A stretch of DNA of 64,000 bases from Fischerella sp. PCC 9431 (GCF_000447295.1 NZ_KE650771.1:5911559-5975558); one strand, 5' to 3'. Counted from the stretch's first letter, positions 1 to 9,587 are shown. The notes: generated by a model from the sequence alone, not told the origin. A program made the numbers and translations.

Positions 1-191
1 CGCTCCGCGAACAGCCCCTACTACGAGCAAAAAATTTTTATTTTTTGTGACACTTTCGTAAGTCCTGACTTATTTCAACAACACATTGCCTCATGTCATT
101 GTTGTAGAGCAGATATAGCAGTGCAGACTCTTTTGAAATAAAGAGAATGTGGAATATTAAAAGTGAAATTGTATTTGTCCATTTGAATGAA

Positions 192-240
192 CTTTGGTCA
201 TAAGCCTTGAACTTAAGTTCAAGGCTTATTCAAACCAAAG
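192..240. terminator. Long palindromic hairpin downstream of the pilin-like gene
   Basis: Positions 201-228 form a perfect 28-base palindrome (taagccttgaactt and its mirror). It is extended by ctttggt at 192-198 pairing with accaaag at 234-240. It lies just past the 3' end of the minus-strand gene that stops at 295. No T-tract follows, so it may be an mRNA-stabilising or attenuating hairpin rather than a classical terminator. The rest of 1-294 is AT-rich and shows no gene. Confidence 0.45.
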
Positions 241-294
241 TACAAGATACCTGTGATGCGATTTGGCTCGAAAAACCCAAAAAGTAGCGAAATT

Positions 295-771
295 TTACGG
301 TGTAACTGTCATATCAACAGTGAAAGTGTAGTTTCCTGCTGGTAAAGCAGCAGTATCAACTACATCCATATTTACAACTAAAGGAACAGCAATTCCAGGA
401 AGTACTGGAGCAGGAGTAGAAACACCGGCGGCATAAATAGCGTTAACAACTCCCCCAACAGCTGTAGCTCCATAAGTTGGAGAAGTAAGACTTGGACCAA
501 CAGTTTTGGTGACGCCAGTAATTGCAAGATTTCCAACAGCGCCAGTACATTGCACAGTTGCGGAACCAGCTGAACCACCCACCAAGCTACTTAAAGAAAA
601 TGGAGTAGGGTTCCCCAACGTACCAGAACCAACAGTAGGATTGAAAGAACATGCTGCGACTACTGCTCCATTAAATGGTACATTTACTGTGCCGGCAGCA
701 AACGCTTTGGGAACACTTGCAATACAACTCCCCAATAATAAAACTGAAGCAACTACAATGTGACGAATCAT
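295..771 (-). CDS. Secreted small pilin-like (spore coat U/CsuA-like) protein
   Basis: About 158 residues from the ATG at 771. A start 12 codons upstream (807) exists, but 771 puts the signal peptide at the N-terminus (MIRHIVVASVLLLGS, with likely cleavage after AFA). The mature protein is Gly/Ala/Val/Thr-rich, has two cysteines (ACSFNP, VQCTGA) that could form one disulfide, and ends in PAGNYTFTVDMTVTP. That ending resembles the C-terminal strand of spore coat U/CsuA-B type chaperone-usher pilin subunits. No chaperone or usher gene lies beside it. The fold assignment is an inference from composition and the C-terminal motif; secretion is well supported. Confidence 0.6.
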   Translation of the reverse strand: MIRHIVVASVLLLGSCIASVPKAFAAGTVNVPFNGAVVAACSFNPTVGSGTLGNPTPFSLSSLVGGSAGSATVQCTGAVGNLAITGVTKTVGPSLTSPTYGATAVGGVVNAIYAAGVSTPAPVLPGIAVPLVVNMDVVDTAALPAGNYTFTVDMTVTP

Positions 772-807
772 TCTAAAATCCCAAAAAATAGTAAGTGAAC
801 TTTGCAT

Positions 808-1156
808 GAAGTCATCAACAGAAATTTATTTCCTTAGCGTGATCATAGAATCACAAAAAAGATAGATTCCCTGTTAATTTTTTACATTTCTGTTGATATT
901 GTGTTTTTCAGAAACACCATGTTTTGTATTGTGCTATTTAAGACTTTAAATAGCTTCAGGATTTATACTGAAAAATTTGTAAGCTTAGATTAACAAAAAG
1001 TAACAATATATACTATTGCTATGTAAAAATAAACATTCTATTTTCTTGGAAACTGTCGAAAGACGGATTACACGTAATAATCGTATGTATCTTCGTTACA
1101 GTGTAGGTAGTTCACTATAAAGTAAAGTGCTTGATCGAGCATTAAAAACTAAAATA
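808..1156. other. Intergenic region, divergent promoters
   Basis: About 350 bases of AT-rich DNA between two divergent genes. It must hold both promoters. A small inverted repeat (gctatttaa / taaatagc, about 931-952) is visible. No coding sequence was recognised. Confidence 0.4.
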
Positions 1157-1651
1157 ATGGAAATATACTTAATTCGTCATGGTATTGCTGAAGCCGCAAC
1201 CGAGGACATCAAAGACGAGGAAAGACAACTCACAAAAGAAGGGCGACAAAAAACAGAAAAAGTTGCTCGACGCTTCAAAAAGTTGGGTTTGCACTTTGAT
1301 TTAATAGTGACTAGTCCCTTGGTAAGAGCAAAACAAACAGCAGATATACTTATTGCAGCTCGATTGAGTTCGCAGATGGAAGAATGTACTCATCTAGTAC
1401 CTGATGGTCATATCTATAGTTGGGTTGTAAACTGGTTAGAGCCAAAGAATTTTGCACCAAATACCCAATTGGCTTTGGTTGGACACGAACCGTGTTTGAG
1501 CCATTGGGCAGAAATTATCGTTTGGGGGGAAGTCAAAGAACGTTTGGTGCTGAAAAAAGCGGGTATGATCGGGATAAAGGTACCAGAAACAGGCTCTGTT
1601 TTGGGTCGTGGTCAGATGTTTTGGTTGACGCCACCCAAATACTTGCTCTAA
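1157..1651 (+). CDS. sixA: Phosphohistidine phosphatase SixA
   Basis: A 164-residue member of the histidine phosphatase (RHG) superfamily, which removes phosphate from phosphohistidine in phosphorelay proteins. The ATG at 1157 was chosen because the protein then begins MEIYLIRHG. An upstream start at 1127 would add ten residues before the catalytic strand. The RHG motif is at residues 7-9, SPLVRAKQTA near 53-62 carries the conserved arginine, and LVGHEP near 108-112 supplies the second catalytic histidine. Length fits the short cyanobacterial SixA type. It is followed about 115 bases later by gltA and may be expressed alone. Confidence 0.85.
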   Translation: MEIYLIRHGIAEAATEDIKDEERQLTKEGRQKTEKVARRFKKLGLHFDLIVTSPLVRAKQTADILIAARLSSQMEECTHLVPDGHIYSWVVNWLEPKNFAPNTQLALVGHEPCLSHWAEIIVWGEVKERLVLKKAGMIGIKVPETGSVLGRGQMFWLTPPKYLL

Positions 1652-1764
1652 CAGTTTTTCCACAATTCTCTAAAGAATTTGTGCGACCAGGAATACTGTT
1701 ATGGCAATAATTATTTCTGGTAAGTTAGCCTGGTCAAATCTTTAAAAAATCAGATGGTGTTGCC

Positions 1765-2901
1765 ATGATGGTGTGCGAATACAGGCCTGGTTTGGAAGGC
1801 ATTCCTGCTGCCCAATCGAGTATTAGCTTTGTTGATGGGCAAAAGGGATTACTAGAATATCGTGGCATCCGGATTGAGGAACTAGCAGAAAAAAGTACAT
1901 TTCTGGAAACTGCTTATCTTTTGATCTGGGGTGAATTACCAACAGCAGAAGAACTAGCAGCATTTGAGGATGAAGTTCGCCATCATCGGCGGATTAAATA
2001 CCGCATTCGTGACATGATGAAATCCTTTCCAGAAAGCGGTCACCCTATGGATGCCCTACAAGCCTCTGCTGCTGCTTTAGGCTTGTTTTATTCACGTCGC
2101 GATTTGAATAATCCGGCTTATATCCGGGATGCAGTGGTTCGCTTGCTAGCAACTATTCCCACAATGGTAGCAGCGTTCCAGTTGATGCGAAAAGGAAACG
2201 ATCCAGTACGTCCTAAAGATAATTTGGACTACGCTGCTAACTTTTTGTACATGCTCAATGAAAGAGAACCAGATCCACTAGCAGCAAGAATTTTTGATGT
2301 CTGCTTGATATTACATGCAGAGCATACAATGAATGCTTCTACGTTTAGTGCGAGAGTGACGGCTTCTACCCTGACAGACCCCTATGCAGTCGTCGCCAGT
2401 GCAGTCGGAACCTTGGGAGGTCCGTTACATGGCGGAGCTAACGAAGAAGTAATTCAAATGCTAGAAGAAATTGATTCTGTAGAAAATGTACGTCCTTACA
2501 TAGAAGATCGGCTACAACGTAAAGCCAAAATCATGGGTTTTGGACATCGTGTCTATAAAGTCAAAGATCCACGCGCTACGATTTTGCAAAACTTAGCAGA
2601 ACAGCTATTTGCAAAATTTGGCAACGATAAATTTTATGACATTGCCCAAGAGATGGAACGGGTGGTAGAGGAAAAATTGGGTAATAAAGGAATTTATCCT
2701 AATGTTGACTTTTATTCTGGTTTAGTGTATAGAAAGCTGGGCATTCCCACAGATTTGTTCACACCAATATTTGCGATCGCCCGTGTCGCCGGTTGGTTGG
2801 CACATTGGAAAGAACAACTCGCAGAAAACCGGATATTCCGCCCCACTCAGGTGTATAACGGTCTTTACGACATTCCTTACACGCCGATTGAGAAACGATA
2901 G
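1765..2901 (+). CDS. gltA: Citrate synthase
   Basis: A 378-residue type II-like citrate synthase that condenses oxaloacetate and acetyl-CoA, feeding 2-oxoglutarate and nitrogen assimilation in cyanobacteria. Family motifs run in order: an N-terminal [32 protein letters not shown] and the catalytic-histidine stretch [14 protein letters not shown], with a C-terminal [16 protein letters not shown]. Two adjacent ATGs (1765, 1768) are possible starts. The stop codon is followed directly by a composite short-tandem-repeat block and then by the ndh operon. Confidence 0.95.
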   Translation: MMVCEYRPGLEGIPAAQSSISFVDGQKGLLEYRGIRIEELAEKSTFLETAYLLIWGELPTAEELAAFEDEVRHHRRIKYRIRDMMKSFPESGHPMDALQASAAALGLFYSRRDLNNPAYIRDAVVRLLATIPTMVAAFQLMRKGNDPVRPKDNLDYAANFLYMLNEREPDPLAARIFDVCLILHAEHTMNASTFSARVTASTLTDPYAVVASAVGTLGGPLHGGANEEVIQMLEEIDSVENVRPYIEDRLQRKAKIMGFGHRVYKVKDPRATILQNLAEQLFAKFGNDKFYDIAQEMERVVEEKLGNKGIYPNVDFYSGLVYRKLGIPTDLFTPIFAIARVAGWLAHWKEQLAENRIFRPTQVYNGLYDIPYTPIEKR

Positions 2902-2904
2902 GAA

Positions 2905-3041
2905 TAGGGGATAGGGGATAGGGGACAAGGGGGACAAGGAAGCAGGGAGCAGGGAGCAGGGGTGTAGGGAGAATAACCAATGCCCAATGCCCAATGCCCA
3001 ATGCCCAATGCCCAATGCCCAATGCCCAATGCCCAATGCCC
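2905..3041. repeat. Composite short tandem repeat block (STRR)
   Basis: Right after gltA, copies of ggggata/ggggacaagg are followed by agcaggg-type units and then nine perfect tandem copies of aatgccc (2979-3041). These heptamer arrays are typical of filamentous cyanobacteria. Open frames across them, on the minus strand, are artefacts of the repeat. The remainder of the 370-base gap to ndhA (3042-3272) shows no gene and presumably carries the ndh promoter. Confidence 0.85.
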
Positions 3042-3272
3042 TATCCCTGATCTGTGATCCCCAATTTCCTCAATTCTTACCATAAGTAGAAACTCTACAT
3101 CTAGCTGATCGAGGTAAAACCCATCCAACGATATACTAGGCATGGACATTGCAAAAAATCTTAAATTTTTGCCAAGTTTATGCAGTGTTTATCGATGGAT
3201 AAATTTACAGTTATTAACAAGTGTAGATAGTTGTAAACGACCATGAATTGGTGACTTGAAGAGCAACAAAAC

Positions 3273-4391
3273 ATGAATTCAGGAATTGATCTGCAAGGAA
3301 CTTTTATTCAATCTCTCACAGAGTTGGGAGTACCCGGAGACTTAGCCAAAGCAATTTGGATGCCACTGCCAATGATTTTGATGATTATTGGTGCAACAGT
3401 GGGTGTTTTGACTTGTGTTTGGCTTGAGCGGAAGATTTCAGCAGCAGCACAGCAACGGATTGGTCCTGAATACATTGGTCCTTTGGGTTTGCTGGCTCCT
3501 GTAGCGGATGGTCTGAAGCTCGTATTTAAAGAAGATGTAGTACCAGGCAAATCCGACCCTCTGTTATTTACGCTGGGTCCGATTATCGTAACAATCCCGG
3601 TTTTTCTGTCTTATCTCATCGTGCCATTTGGACAGAATATACTCATTACAGATATTAGCATCGGGGTTTTCTTGTGGATTGCCTTGTCTAGCGTTGCCCC
3701 AATTGGCTTGCTGATGGCAGGCTACGCATCCAACAATAAATACTCCCTTTTGGGTGGATTGCGTGCCGCAGCACAATCAATTAGTTACGAAATTCCTTTG
3801 GCGCTGGCGGTACTCGCGATCGCCATGATGTCCAACAGCCTCAGCACCGTTGATATCGTCAACCAACAATCTGGCTACGGTATCTTGGGATGGAACATCT
3901 GGCGACAACCAGTCGGTTTCCTAATCTTTTGGATTGCAGCCTTAGCCGAATGTGAACGACTGCCTTTTGACTTACCAGAAGCAGAAGAAGAATTAGTGGC
4001 AGGTTATCAAACAGAGTATTCTGGCATGAAGTTTGCTCTGTTCTACCTAAGTTCTTACGTCAACCTTGTACTCTCAGCACTTCTGGTATCAGTTTTATAC
4101 CTGGGTGGTTGGGATTTTCCCATTCCTATCAGCACATTAGCTAGTTGGTTTGGAGTTAGTGAAGCCAATCCGGTGTTGCAAGTAGTCACTGCTTCATTGG
4201 GTATCACTATGACCGTTCTTAAAGCCTACTTCCTAGTATTTTTGGCCATTCTATTACGTTGGACTGTACCTCGTGTTCGCATTGACCAACTATTAGACTT
4301 GGGATGGAAGTTTTTACTACCAGTCGGTTTAGTAAATTTACTATTAACCGCAGCTCTGAAACTAGCTTTTCCCGTCGCCTTCGGCGGATAG
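3273..4391 (+). CDS. ndhA: NAD(P)H-quinone oxidoreductase subunit 1 (NdhA)
   Basis: A 372-residue membrane subunit of the thylakoid NDH-1 complex, homologous to NuoH/ND1. It forms part of the plastoquinone site at the junction of the hydrophilic and membrane arms. Recognisable parts are [20 protein letters not shown] near residues 50-70, several hydrophobic helices, and the conserved acidic loop [20 protein letters not shown] near 226-245. It is the first gene of ndhA-ndhI-ndhG-ndhE, in the usual cyanobacterial order. Length is normal. Confidence 0.96.
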   Translation: MNSGIDLQGTFIQSLTELGVPGDLAKAIWMPLPMILMIIGATVGVLTCVWLERKISAAAQQRIGPEYIGPLGLLAPVADGLKLVFKEDVVPGKSDPLLFTLGPIIVTIPVFLSYLIVPFGQNILITDISIGVFLWIALSSVAPIGLLMAGYASNNKYSLLGGLRAAAQSISYEIPLALAVLAIAMMSNSLSTVDIVNQQSGYGILGWNIWRQPVGFLIFWIAALAECERLPFDLPEAEEELVAGYQTEYSGMKFALFYLSSYVNLVLSALLVSVLYLGGWDFPIPISTLASWFGVSEANPVLQVVTASLGITMTVLKAYFLVFLAILLRWTVPRVRIDQLLDLGWKFLLPVGLVNLLLTAALKLAFPVAFGG

Positions 4392-4395
4392 AACA

Positions 4396-4465
4396 ATTTT
4401 AGATTTTAGATTTTAGATTTTGGATTGATGCTGAAATCTAAAATCCAAAATCCAAAATCCAAAAT
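4396..4465. repeat. Imperfect 31-base inverted repeat in the ndhA-ndhI spacer
   Basis: The left arm at 4396-4426 (repeats of ttttaga ending ttttggatt) pairs with the right arm at 4435-4465 (aatctaaaatccaaaatcc and onward) around an 8-base loop. The four arm differences are A/G transitions, so G-U pairs would keep an RNA stem intact. The same aaatctaaaatccaaaat repeat lies upstream of the delta' gene (about 17130-17158) and near 27490-27520, so it belongs to a dispersed repeat family. Confidence 0.75.
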
Positions 4466-4481
4466 GAGAGAGACACTAAAA

Positions 4482-5063
4482 ATGCTAAAGTTCCTCAAAC
4501 AAGTTGGTGATTACGCCAAGGAAGCAGTAGAAGCTGGGCGTTACATTGGTCAGGGACTTGCTGTTACCTTTGACCACATGCGCCGACGTCCAGTCACCGT
4601 ACAGTATCCTTACGAAAAACTAGTTCCCAGTGAAAGGTTTCGCGGTAGGATTCACTTTGAGTTCGATAAGTGTATCTCCTGCGAGGTCTGTGTGCGGGTT
4701 TGTCCAATTAACTTACCTGTAGTGGATTGGGAGTTTGACAAAACCAGCAAAAAGAAAAAGCTCAAGCACTACAGTATTGACTTTGGTGTTTGTATCTTTT
4801 GTGGTAACTGTGTGGAATATTGTCCAACAAACTGTCTATCGATGACAGAAGAGTACGAGCTTTCCACTTATGATCGCCACGAGTTGAACTACGATAACGT
4901 AGCGCTGGGTCGTCTCCCCTACAAAGTCACAAATGACCCAATGGTAACTCCACTACGTGAATTAGTTTATCTGCCCAAGGGAGTTATGGACCCTCATGAT
5001 TTACCAGCAGATGCACCTCGTGCAGGTTCCCGCCCTGAAGAACTCGTGCAGCAAGAAAAGTAA
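4482..5063 (+). CDS. ndhI: NAD(P)H-quinone oxidoreductase subunit I (NdhI)
   Basis: A 193-residue ferredoxin-like subunit of NDH-1 carrying two [4Fe-4S] clusters that relay electrons towards plastoquinone. The motifs [12 protein letters not shown] and [12 protein letters not shown] are both complete. The start at 4482 ([15 protein letters not shown]) matches the family. Upstream in-frame ATGs at 4425 and 4464 would translate the intergenic repeat into [10 protein letters not shown]-type sequence and are rejected. Second gene of the ndh operon. Confidence 0.95.
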   Translation: MLKFLKQVGDYAKEAVEAGRYIGQGLAVTFDHMRRRPVTVQYPYEKLVPSERFRGRIHFEFDKCISCEVCVRVCPINLPVVDWEFDKTSKKKKLKHYSIDFGVCIFCGNCVEYCPTNCLSMTEEYELSTYDRHELNYDNVALGRLPYKVTNDPMVTPLRELVYLPKGVMDPHDLPADAPRAGSRPEELVQQEK

Positions 5064-5079
5064 ATATTTAGTCATTTGT

Positions 5080-5165
5080 CGTTAGTCCTTAGTGGTTTGT
5101 AAATACCATCGACAAACGACAAATGATAAATGACCAATGACAAATGACCATTGACAAAGGACAAA
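5080..5165. repeat. Short tandem repeats between ndhI and ndhG
   Basis: Degenerate heptamer-type units (caaatga / ccaatga / acaaatg variants) fill the spacer between ndhI and ndhG. Similar arrays of gttaaca / gataact units occupy about 5776-5850 before ndhE. They lie inside a transcribed operon and do not code. Confidence 0.65.
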
Positions 5166-5169
5166 AAAA

Positions 5170-5778
5170 GTGAATATAGCGGAAGGAGTACAAGTTGTTT
5201 CGTTTGGCATACTGGCTGCAATGATGATTGGAGCAGCACTGGGTGTAGTGCTGTTCTCTAACGTTGTTCATTCCGCCTTTATGCTGGGTGGTGTTTTTGC
5301 CAGTATAGCTGGGTTATATCTGTTGCTAAATGCTGATTTTGTAGCAGCAGCGCAATTGTTAATTTATGTTGGTGCGGTGAACGTACTAATTTTATTTGCC
5401 ATTATGTTGGTGAATAAGCGGCAGAATTTTGTTCCTTTCCCCACTGCTTGGGTGCGTAAAGCTCTAACAGCCGTGGTTAGTGTAGGACTATTTGCGCTGT
5501 TGAGTACGATGGTATTAGCGACACCTTGGTCGTATTCCACTGCTACTCCTGTAGGCAACCCCATAGTTGCCATTGGTCAGCATTTCTTTAGTGACTTTTT
5601 ACTACCGTTTGAAGTTGCTTCTATCCTGTTATTGATGGCGATGGTAGGTGCAATTATTTTGGCACGTCGCGAATATTTGCCAGAACAAATGGTCTCATCT
5701 GATTTACCACAAACAGTTTTGACATTGCCAGAACGCCCCAAAGAATTGGTGTCAGCTGGTAGCGACAAAGAACAGTGA
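5170..5778 (+). CDS. ndhG: NAD(P)H-quinone oxidoreductase subunit 6 (NdhG)
   Basis: A 202-residue membrane subunit of NDH-1, homologous to NuoJ/ND6, in the proton-translocating arm. Several hydrophobic helices are visible, with the family stretch AAQLLIYVGAVNVLILFAIM near residues 60-80. The start is the GTG at 5170, encoding MNIAEGVQVVSFGILA; no closer ATG gives a full first helix. The hydrophilic C-terminal tail of about 40 residues after the last helix is normal for cyanobacterial NdhG. Confidence 0.94.
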   Translation: MNIAEGVQVVSFGILAAMMIGAALGVVLFSNVVHSAFMLGGVFASIAGLYLLLNADFVAAAQLLIYVGAVNVLILFAIMLVNKRQNFVPFPTAWVRKALTAVVSVGLFALLSTMVLATPWSYSTATPVGNPIVAIGQHFFSDFLLPFEVASILLLMAMVGAIILARREYLPEQMVSSDLPQTVLTLPERPKELVSAGSDKEQ

Positions 5779-5883
5779 ACAGTTAACAGTTAACAGTTAC
5801 CAGTTAACAGAAAAACATATGATTGATAACTGATAACTGAATAACTAACAACTAAAAAACATTAGTAGAAGTTACGAAGATTT

Positions 5884-6189
5884 ATGCAACTCCAGTACTT
5901 TTTGTTACTAGCAGCAGCATTGTTTTGCATTGGCATTTATGGTTTGATTACCAGCCGCAACGCTGTGCGAGTGCTAATGTCGATTGAATTACTGCTTAAT
6001 GCTGTCAACTTAAACTTAATGGCTTTTTCTAACTTCCTAGACCCAACAGGGATTAAGGGTCAGGTTTTTACTGTGTTTGTGATCACTGTAGCGGCAGCAG
6101 AAGCGGCGGTAGGTCTGGCGATCGTACTGGCGATCTATCGCAACCGTGATACTGTCGATATGGAGCAGTTTAATCTCCTCAAATGGTAA
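5884..6189 (+). CDS. ndhE: NAD(P)H-quinone oxidoreductase subunit 4L (NdhE)
   Basis: A 101-residue, three-helix membrane subunit homologous to NuoK/ND4L. Conserved glutamates sit in the second and third helices ([16 protein letters not shown] and [14 protein letters not shown]). Length and order (last of ndhA-I-G-E) are typical. The stop at 6189 is followed only four bases later by the NAD kinase start, so the kinase is probably co-transcribed. Confidence 0.96.
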   Translation: MQLQYFLLLAAALFCIGIYGLITSRNAVRVLMSIELLLNAVNLNLMAFSNFLDPTGIKGQVFTVFVITVAAAEAAVGLAIVLAIYRNRDTVDMEQFNLLKW

Positions 6190-6193
6190 TGCT

Positions 6194-7117
6194 GTGGACC
6201 TTAAAAAGGTAATTATTGCTTATAAAGCAAGAGATGCCCAAAGTAAGCGCTGGGCAGAAATTTGTGCAAAGCAACTAGAAAATCACCAATGCCAGGTATT
6301 AATGGGGCCAAGCGGGGCTAAGGATAATCCTTACCCAGTATTTTTGGCTTCGGCTGGACAACCAATCGACCTGGCATTGATACTTGGTGGTGACGGTACT
6401 GTTTTAACAGGTGCAAGACATTTAGCCCCAGCTGGCGTACCCATTTTAGGAGTAAATGTGGGTGGTCATTTGGGGTTTTTAACTGAGTCAGTAGAAGAAT
6501 TTCAGGATACGGAAAAAGTTTGGGAACGGCTGTTTGAAGATCGTTATGCTATCCAACGCCGAATGATGGTACAAGCGGCAGTCTATGAAGGGCATAGTAG
6601 CAATTTGGAACCTGTAAGTGAACGCTACTTGGCTTTGAATGAAATGTGTGTCAAACCTGCTTCTGCCGATCGCATGATTACTTCTATTCTAGAGATGGAA
6701 ATTGATGGCGAGGTGGTAGATCAATATGTAGGAGATGGATTAATAGTTTCTACACCTACAGGTTCTACTGGTTATACTGTTTCTGCTGGTGGCCCAATCA
6801 TACATGATGGTATGGAAGCACTTACTGTCAGTCCTATTTGTCCGATGAGTCTTTCTAATCGCCCCTTTGTCTTACCTCCTGGTTCAGTTGTCAGTATTTG
6901 GCCATTGGGTGATTACGATTTGAGTACTAAACTATGGATGGATGGGGTGTTAGCTACTTCAATTTGGCCCGGACATCGCGTAGACGTACGAATGGCTGAG
7001 TGTCGAGCCAAGTTTATTATTTTACGAGAGAACAACTCCTATTATCAGACTCTACGAGAAAAGTTATTGTGGGCAGGGACAAGGGTTCGCTACAACACTA
7101 CTAGTCATAGCAATTAG
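6194..7117 (+). CDS. nadK: NAD kinase
   Basis: A 307-residue ATP-NAD kinase that makes NADP+. Motifs are LILGGDGTVLTGARH (GGDGT), NEMCVKP, and TPTGSTGYTVSAGGPI of the NAD-binding site. The GTG at 6194 was chosen because it gives VDLKKVIIAYKARDAQSKRW as the N-terminus. A longer frame from 6146 overlaps ndhE and gives unlike sequence. Cyanobacteria commonly carry two NAD kinases; this one sits directly behind the NDH-1 genes, linking NADP supply to the complex. Confidence 0.92.
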   Translation: MDLKKVIIAYKARDAQSKRWAEICAKQLENHQCQVLMGPSGAKDNPYPVFLASAGQPIDLALILGGDGTVLTGARHLAPAGVPILGVNVGGHLGFLTESVEEFQDTEKVWERLFEDRYAIQRRMMVQAAVYEGHSSNLEPVSERYLALNEMCVKPASADRMITSILEMEIDGEVVDQYVGDGLIVSTPTGSTGYTVSAGGPIIHDGMEALTVSPICPMSLSNRPFVLPPGSVVSIWPLGDYDLSTKLWMDGVLATSIWPGHRVDVRMAECRAKFIILRENNSYYQTLREKLLWAGTRVRYNTTSHSN

Positions 7118-7434
7118 ACTTATTGCACAAGTTGACCAAGAATGGGTGTAGGGGTGTAGGGTATAGGGGAAAAGAAGAATCGTGTTTTTAGTACACTCTA
7201 CCCCTGTGGGGAATACTACGTGAACAAGTAGGCGCATAACGACGGGTGTGCAAGTAGCTGCACTTCGTGCGCCTATGGATTTTGGATTGACACCAGGATA
7301 TATCCGCTTTCTTACACTATCAAAGAATCATTGGTCAATTTGAGAAATTAAGGGTTAAAGGGGGTGATCTTTTCCATTTCTCTTTAACCCTTAAAATTTT
7401 CCCATTTTTTCTCAGACGTTTGCATCTTAAAAAA
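7118..7434. other. Convergent intergenic region with repeats and a hairpin
   Basis: Between the converging nadK and ridA genes. It contains gggtgtagggg-type short repeats (about 7143-7170), an inverted repeat taggcgca / tgcgccta (about 7230-7275) and a 13-base stem ttaagggttaaag (7348-7360) pairing with 7382-7394. The last is followed by T-rich sequence and may end transcription from either side. No gene seen. Confidence 0.55.
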
Positions 7435-7827
7435 CTACACATCCAGGCAAATAGCATCTACTTCTATCTCTATTAACATAGCTGGGTCAATGAGAGATTT
7501 CACTTCTACCATTGTTGTTGTAGGTGGATTTTTACCAAAAAATTCTCGATGCGCTTGTCCAAATTCTGCCCAACGATTAATATCTGTGACAAACATCCGA
7601 GTTCTAACTACAGAATGAATGTCAGTACCCAACTCTTGTAATGCTTTTTGAATAATTTCCAAACAACGCTTCGCTTGGGCGTAACCATCCCCAGGGGTAA
7701 ATACTTCACCTCCCTCAGCGATTGGTGCAGTTCCAGAAATATAGATATGGTTGTTTACTCTAACGCCTCGACAGTAGCCTACCTGAGACTCCCAAGATGC
7801 ACCAGAAAATGTACGTTTAATGTTCAT
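7435..7827 (-). CDS. RidA family protein (YjgF/YER057c/UK114)
   Basis: A 130-residue protein of the Rid superfamily. Archetypal members hydrolyse reactive enamine/imine intermediates from PLP enzymes. Family features are the N-terminal region with YCRGVRVNNHIYISGTAP, the conserved arginine stretch RTRMFVTDI, and the C-terminal IDPAMLIEIEVDAI. Since the N-terminus (SGASWESQVGYCRGVRV) differs from classical RidA, it may belong to one of the Rid1-7 subgroups without proven deaminase activity. It is monocistronic, convergent with nadK. Confidence 0.85.
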   Translation of the reverse strand: MNIKRTFSGASWESQVGYCRGVRVNNHIYISGTAPIAEGGEVFTPGDGYAQAKRCLEIIQKALQELGTDIHSVVRTRMFVTDINRWAEFGQAHREFFGKNPPTTTMVEVKSLIDPAMLIEIEVDAICLDV

Positions 7828-7980
7828 TGTTAATTCGGTTAATTTGAACTTGCTAAATATTATTCAGGTTAGATAATGATGAAGTAATCATTATCTAAAT
7901 ACTAAAGATGATACAAAATTACTTCGTTCTGATAATTTAACTAACTAGTTTATTCTGAACAACTTATAAAAAAATTGATT

Positions 7981-9540
7981 ATGCGGCGTCTTGTACTTGC
8001 TCCCAAATGGTTGCAGTTTCTTATTGTTGTACTTGTAGTATTTGGTATATTTTTTCGCTTCGTTAATCTTGATAACAAAGTTTATTCACCAGGGGAAACT
8101 AATACTTTATTACGAATTTCTGGTTATACCAATAACGAAGTACAAAAACAACTTTTTAATGATCGGCTAATTACAAAACAAGCTTTTATCAAATTTCAAC
8201 GTCTCAATCCTGAGAAAAATTTTGGAGACACTATTAAATCATTAGCAATAGATACCTCGTTCCATCCTCCATTTTATTACCTATTAGCACGATTTTGGTC
8301 ACAAATTTTTGGCGACTCAATCACAGCGATTAGAACTTTATCTGTTGTGATTAGTTTGTTTGTTTTTCCTTGTATTTATTGGTTATGCCGTGAATTATTT
8401 AAGGTACCTTTATCATTACCCGGCATAGCGATCGCACTTATGGCGATCTCTCCTATGCAAATAATCTATGCCCAAGAAGCACAGGAATATATTCTTTGGG
8501 AAATCACTATATTATTATCTAGTGCTGCTTTATTCAGAGCTTTGCGCTTAGACTCAATACAGCAAACAAATGAAAAGCGTATTTTTAATTGGAGTGTTTA
8601 TGCATTCAGTTTAACATTGAGTTTGTATACATATTCGTTAAGTATTTTTTTCGTTTTTGCTCATCTTTTTTATGTAATTGCAACTGCAAAATTCCGTGTT
8701 AACAAGACAAATAAAAATTTTTTAGCATCTACCTTGATAGGAAATCTAATTTTTGTCCCTTGGATATTGGTTATGTTTTATAATCAATTTGGATTTAAGG
8801 AAGATTCTCATACAACTAATACATATCTATCTTTACCTAATAGATTCTTTAATTGGTTAATACATACAAATCGTATTTTTTTTGATTTTAATAACTCGAA
8901 CCCTTTATATCTAATAGTATTCACACCATTAATTTTTACTTTATTTGGCTATGCAATTTATTGGCTTTGGCGTACAAATCATCAAAAAATTTGGTTATTT
9001 GTCATCAGCTTAATAACAATAGGGACAATACCTCTGTTAATTTTGGATTTACATCTATATTTAATACCATATTATTTAGGGATACAAATAGCTGTAGCTT
9101 ATTTACTAGCAACACAGCTATATAATGGCAGTGTTTCACGACAAAAAACTTGGCAAGCTATTTTATTGGTGTTAATTACACTTGCACTATTTTCTGATAA
9201 TTTATATTTTCATAGCAATACTTCATGGCTTAAACTTAGTAGCAACGATTATATCAATATAGCTAATATTCTGAACCAAAATCCTCGTTCAATATTAATT
9301 ATCAATAATCAAAAAAATAGTTATGAAGAAATATTTCCTTTGAGTTATCTGATCGAATCAAAAGTTAGATTTTTATTATTCCGGGAAAGTAATTTTCTGA
9401 AAATACCTAAAAATTTAAATAATGTATTTTTACTAAATTTTTCTGATAAGTTCCACCAATCAATTGCAAAAAAATATCGATTTAAGACTAATATGATTTA
9501 TCAAGGCCAATACTATTCATTATGGAAATTATCTAAATGA
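7981..9540 (+). CDS. GT39-like polytopic membrane glycosyltransferase
   Basis: About 519 residues, AT-rich, with about ten or more predicted membrane helices. The layout is that of GT-C (ArnT/PMT, family 39) enzymes: a first helix, then a periplasmic loop with YSPGETNTLL, then FHPPFYYLLARFWSQIFGDS, a stretch typical of the family. These enzymes move a sugar from a polyprenyl-phosphate donor. The ATG at 7981 was chosen over the TTG at 7975. The usual acidic catalytic pair after helix 1 appears only as an E, so activity is uncertain. No glycan genes adjoin it. Confidence 0.7.
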   Translation: MRRLVLAPKWLQFLIVVLVVFGIFFRFVNLDNKVYSPGETNTLLRISGYTNNEVQKQLFNDRLITKQAFIKFQRLNPEKNFGDTIKSLAIDTSFHPPFYYLLARFWSQIFGDSITAIRTLSVVISLFVFPCIYWLCRELFKVPLSLPGIAIALMAISPMQIIYAQEAQEYILWEITILLSSAALFRALRLDSIQQTNEKRIFNWSVYAFSLTLSLYTYSLSIFFVFAHLFYVIATAKFRVNKTNKNFLASTLIGNLIFVPWILVMFYNQFGFKEDSHTTNTYLSLPNRFFNWLIHTNRIFFDFNNSNPLYLIVFTPLIFTLFGYAIYWLWRTNHQKIWLFVISLITIGTIPLLILDLHLYLIPYYLGIQIAVAYLLATQLYNGSVSRQKTWQAILLVLITLALFSDNLYFHSNTSWLKLSSNDYINIANILNQNPRSILIINNQKNSYEEIFPLSYLIESKVRFLLFRESNFLKIPKNLNNVFLLNFSDKFHQSIAKKYRFKTNMIYQGQYYSLWKLSK

Positions 9541-9587
9541 TTCAAGTAACTATATTTTAAGTTGACAATTAAACTGAAATTTTAATT

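Noticed and set aside
1420-1710. 96-residue frame overlapping sixA
   Set aside because: Shadow frame inside sixA, running past its stop; no homology features.
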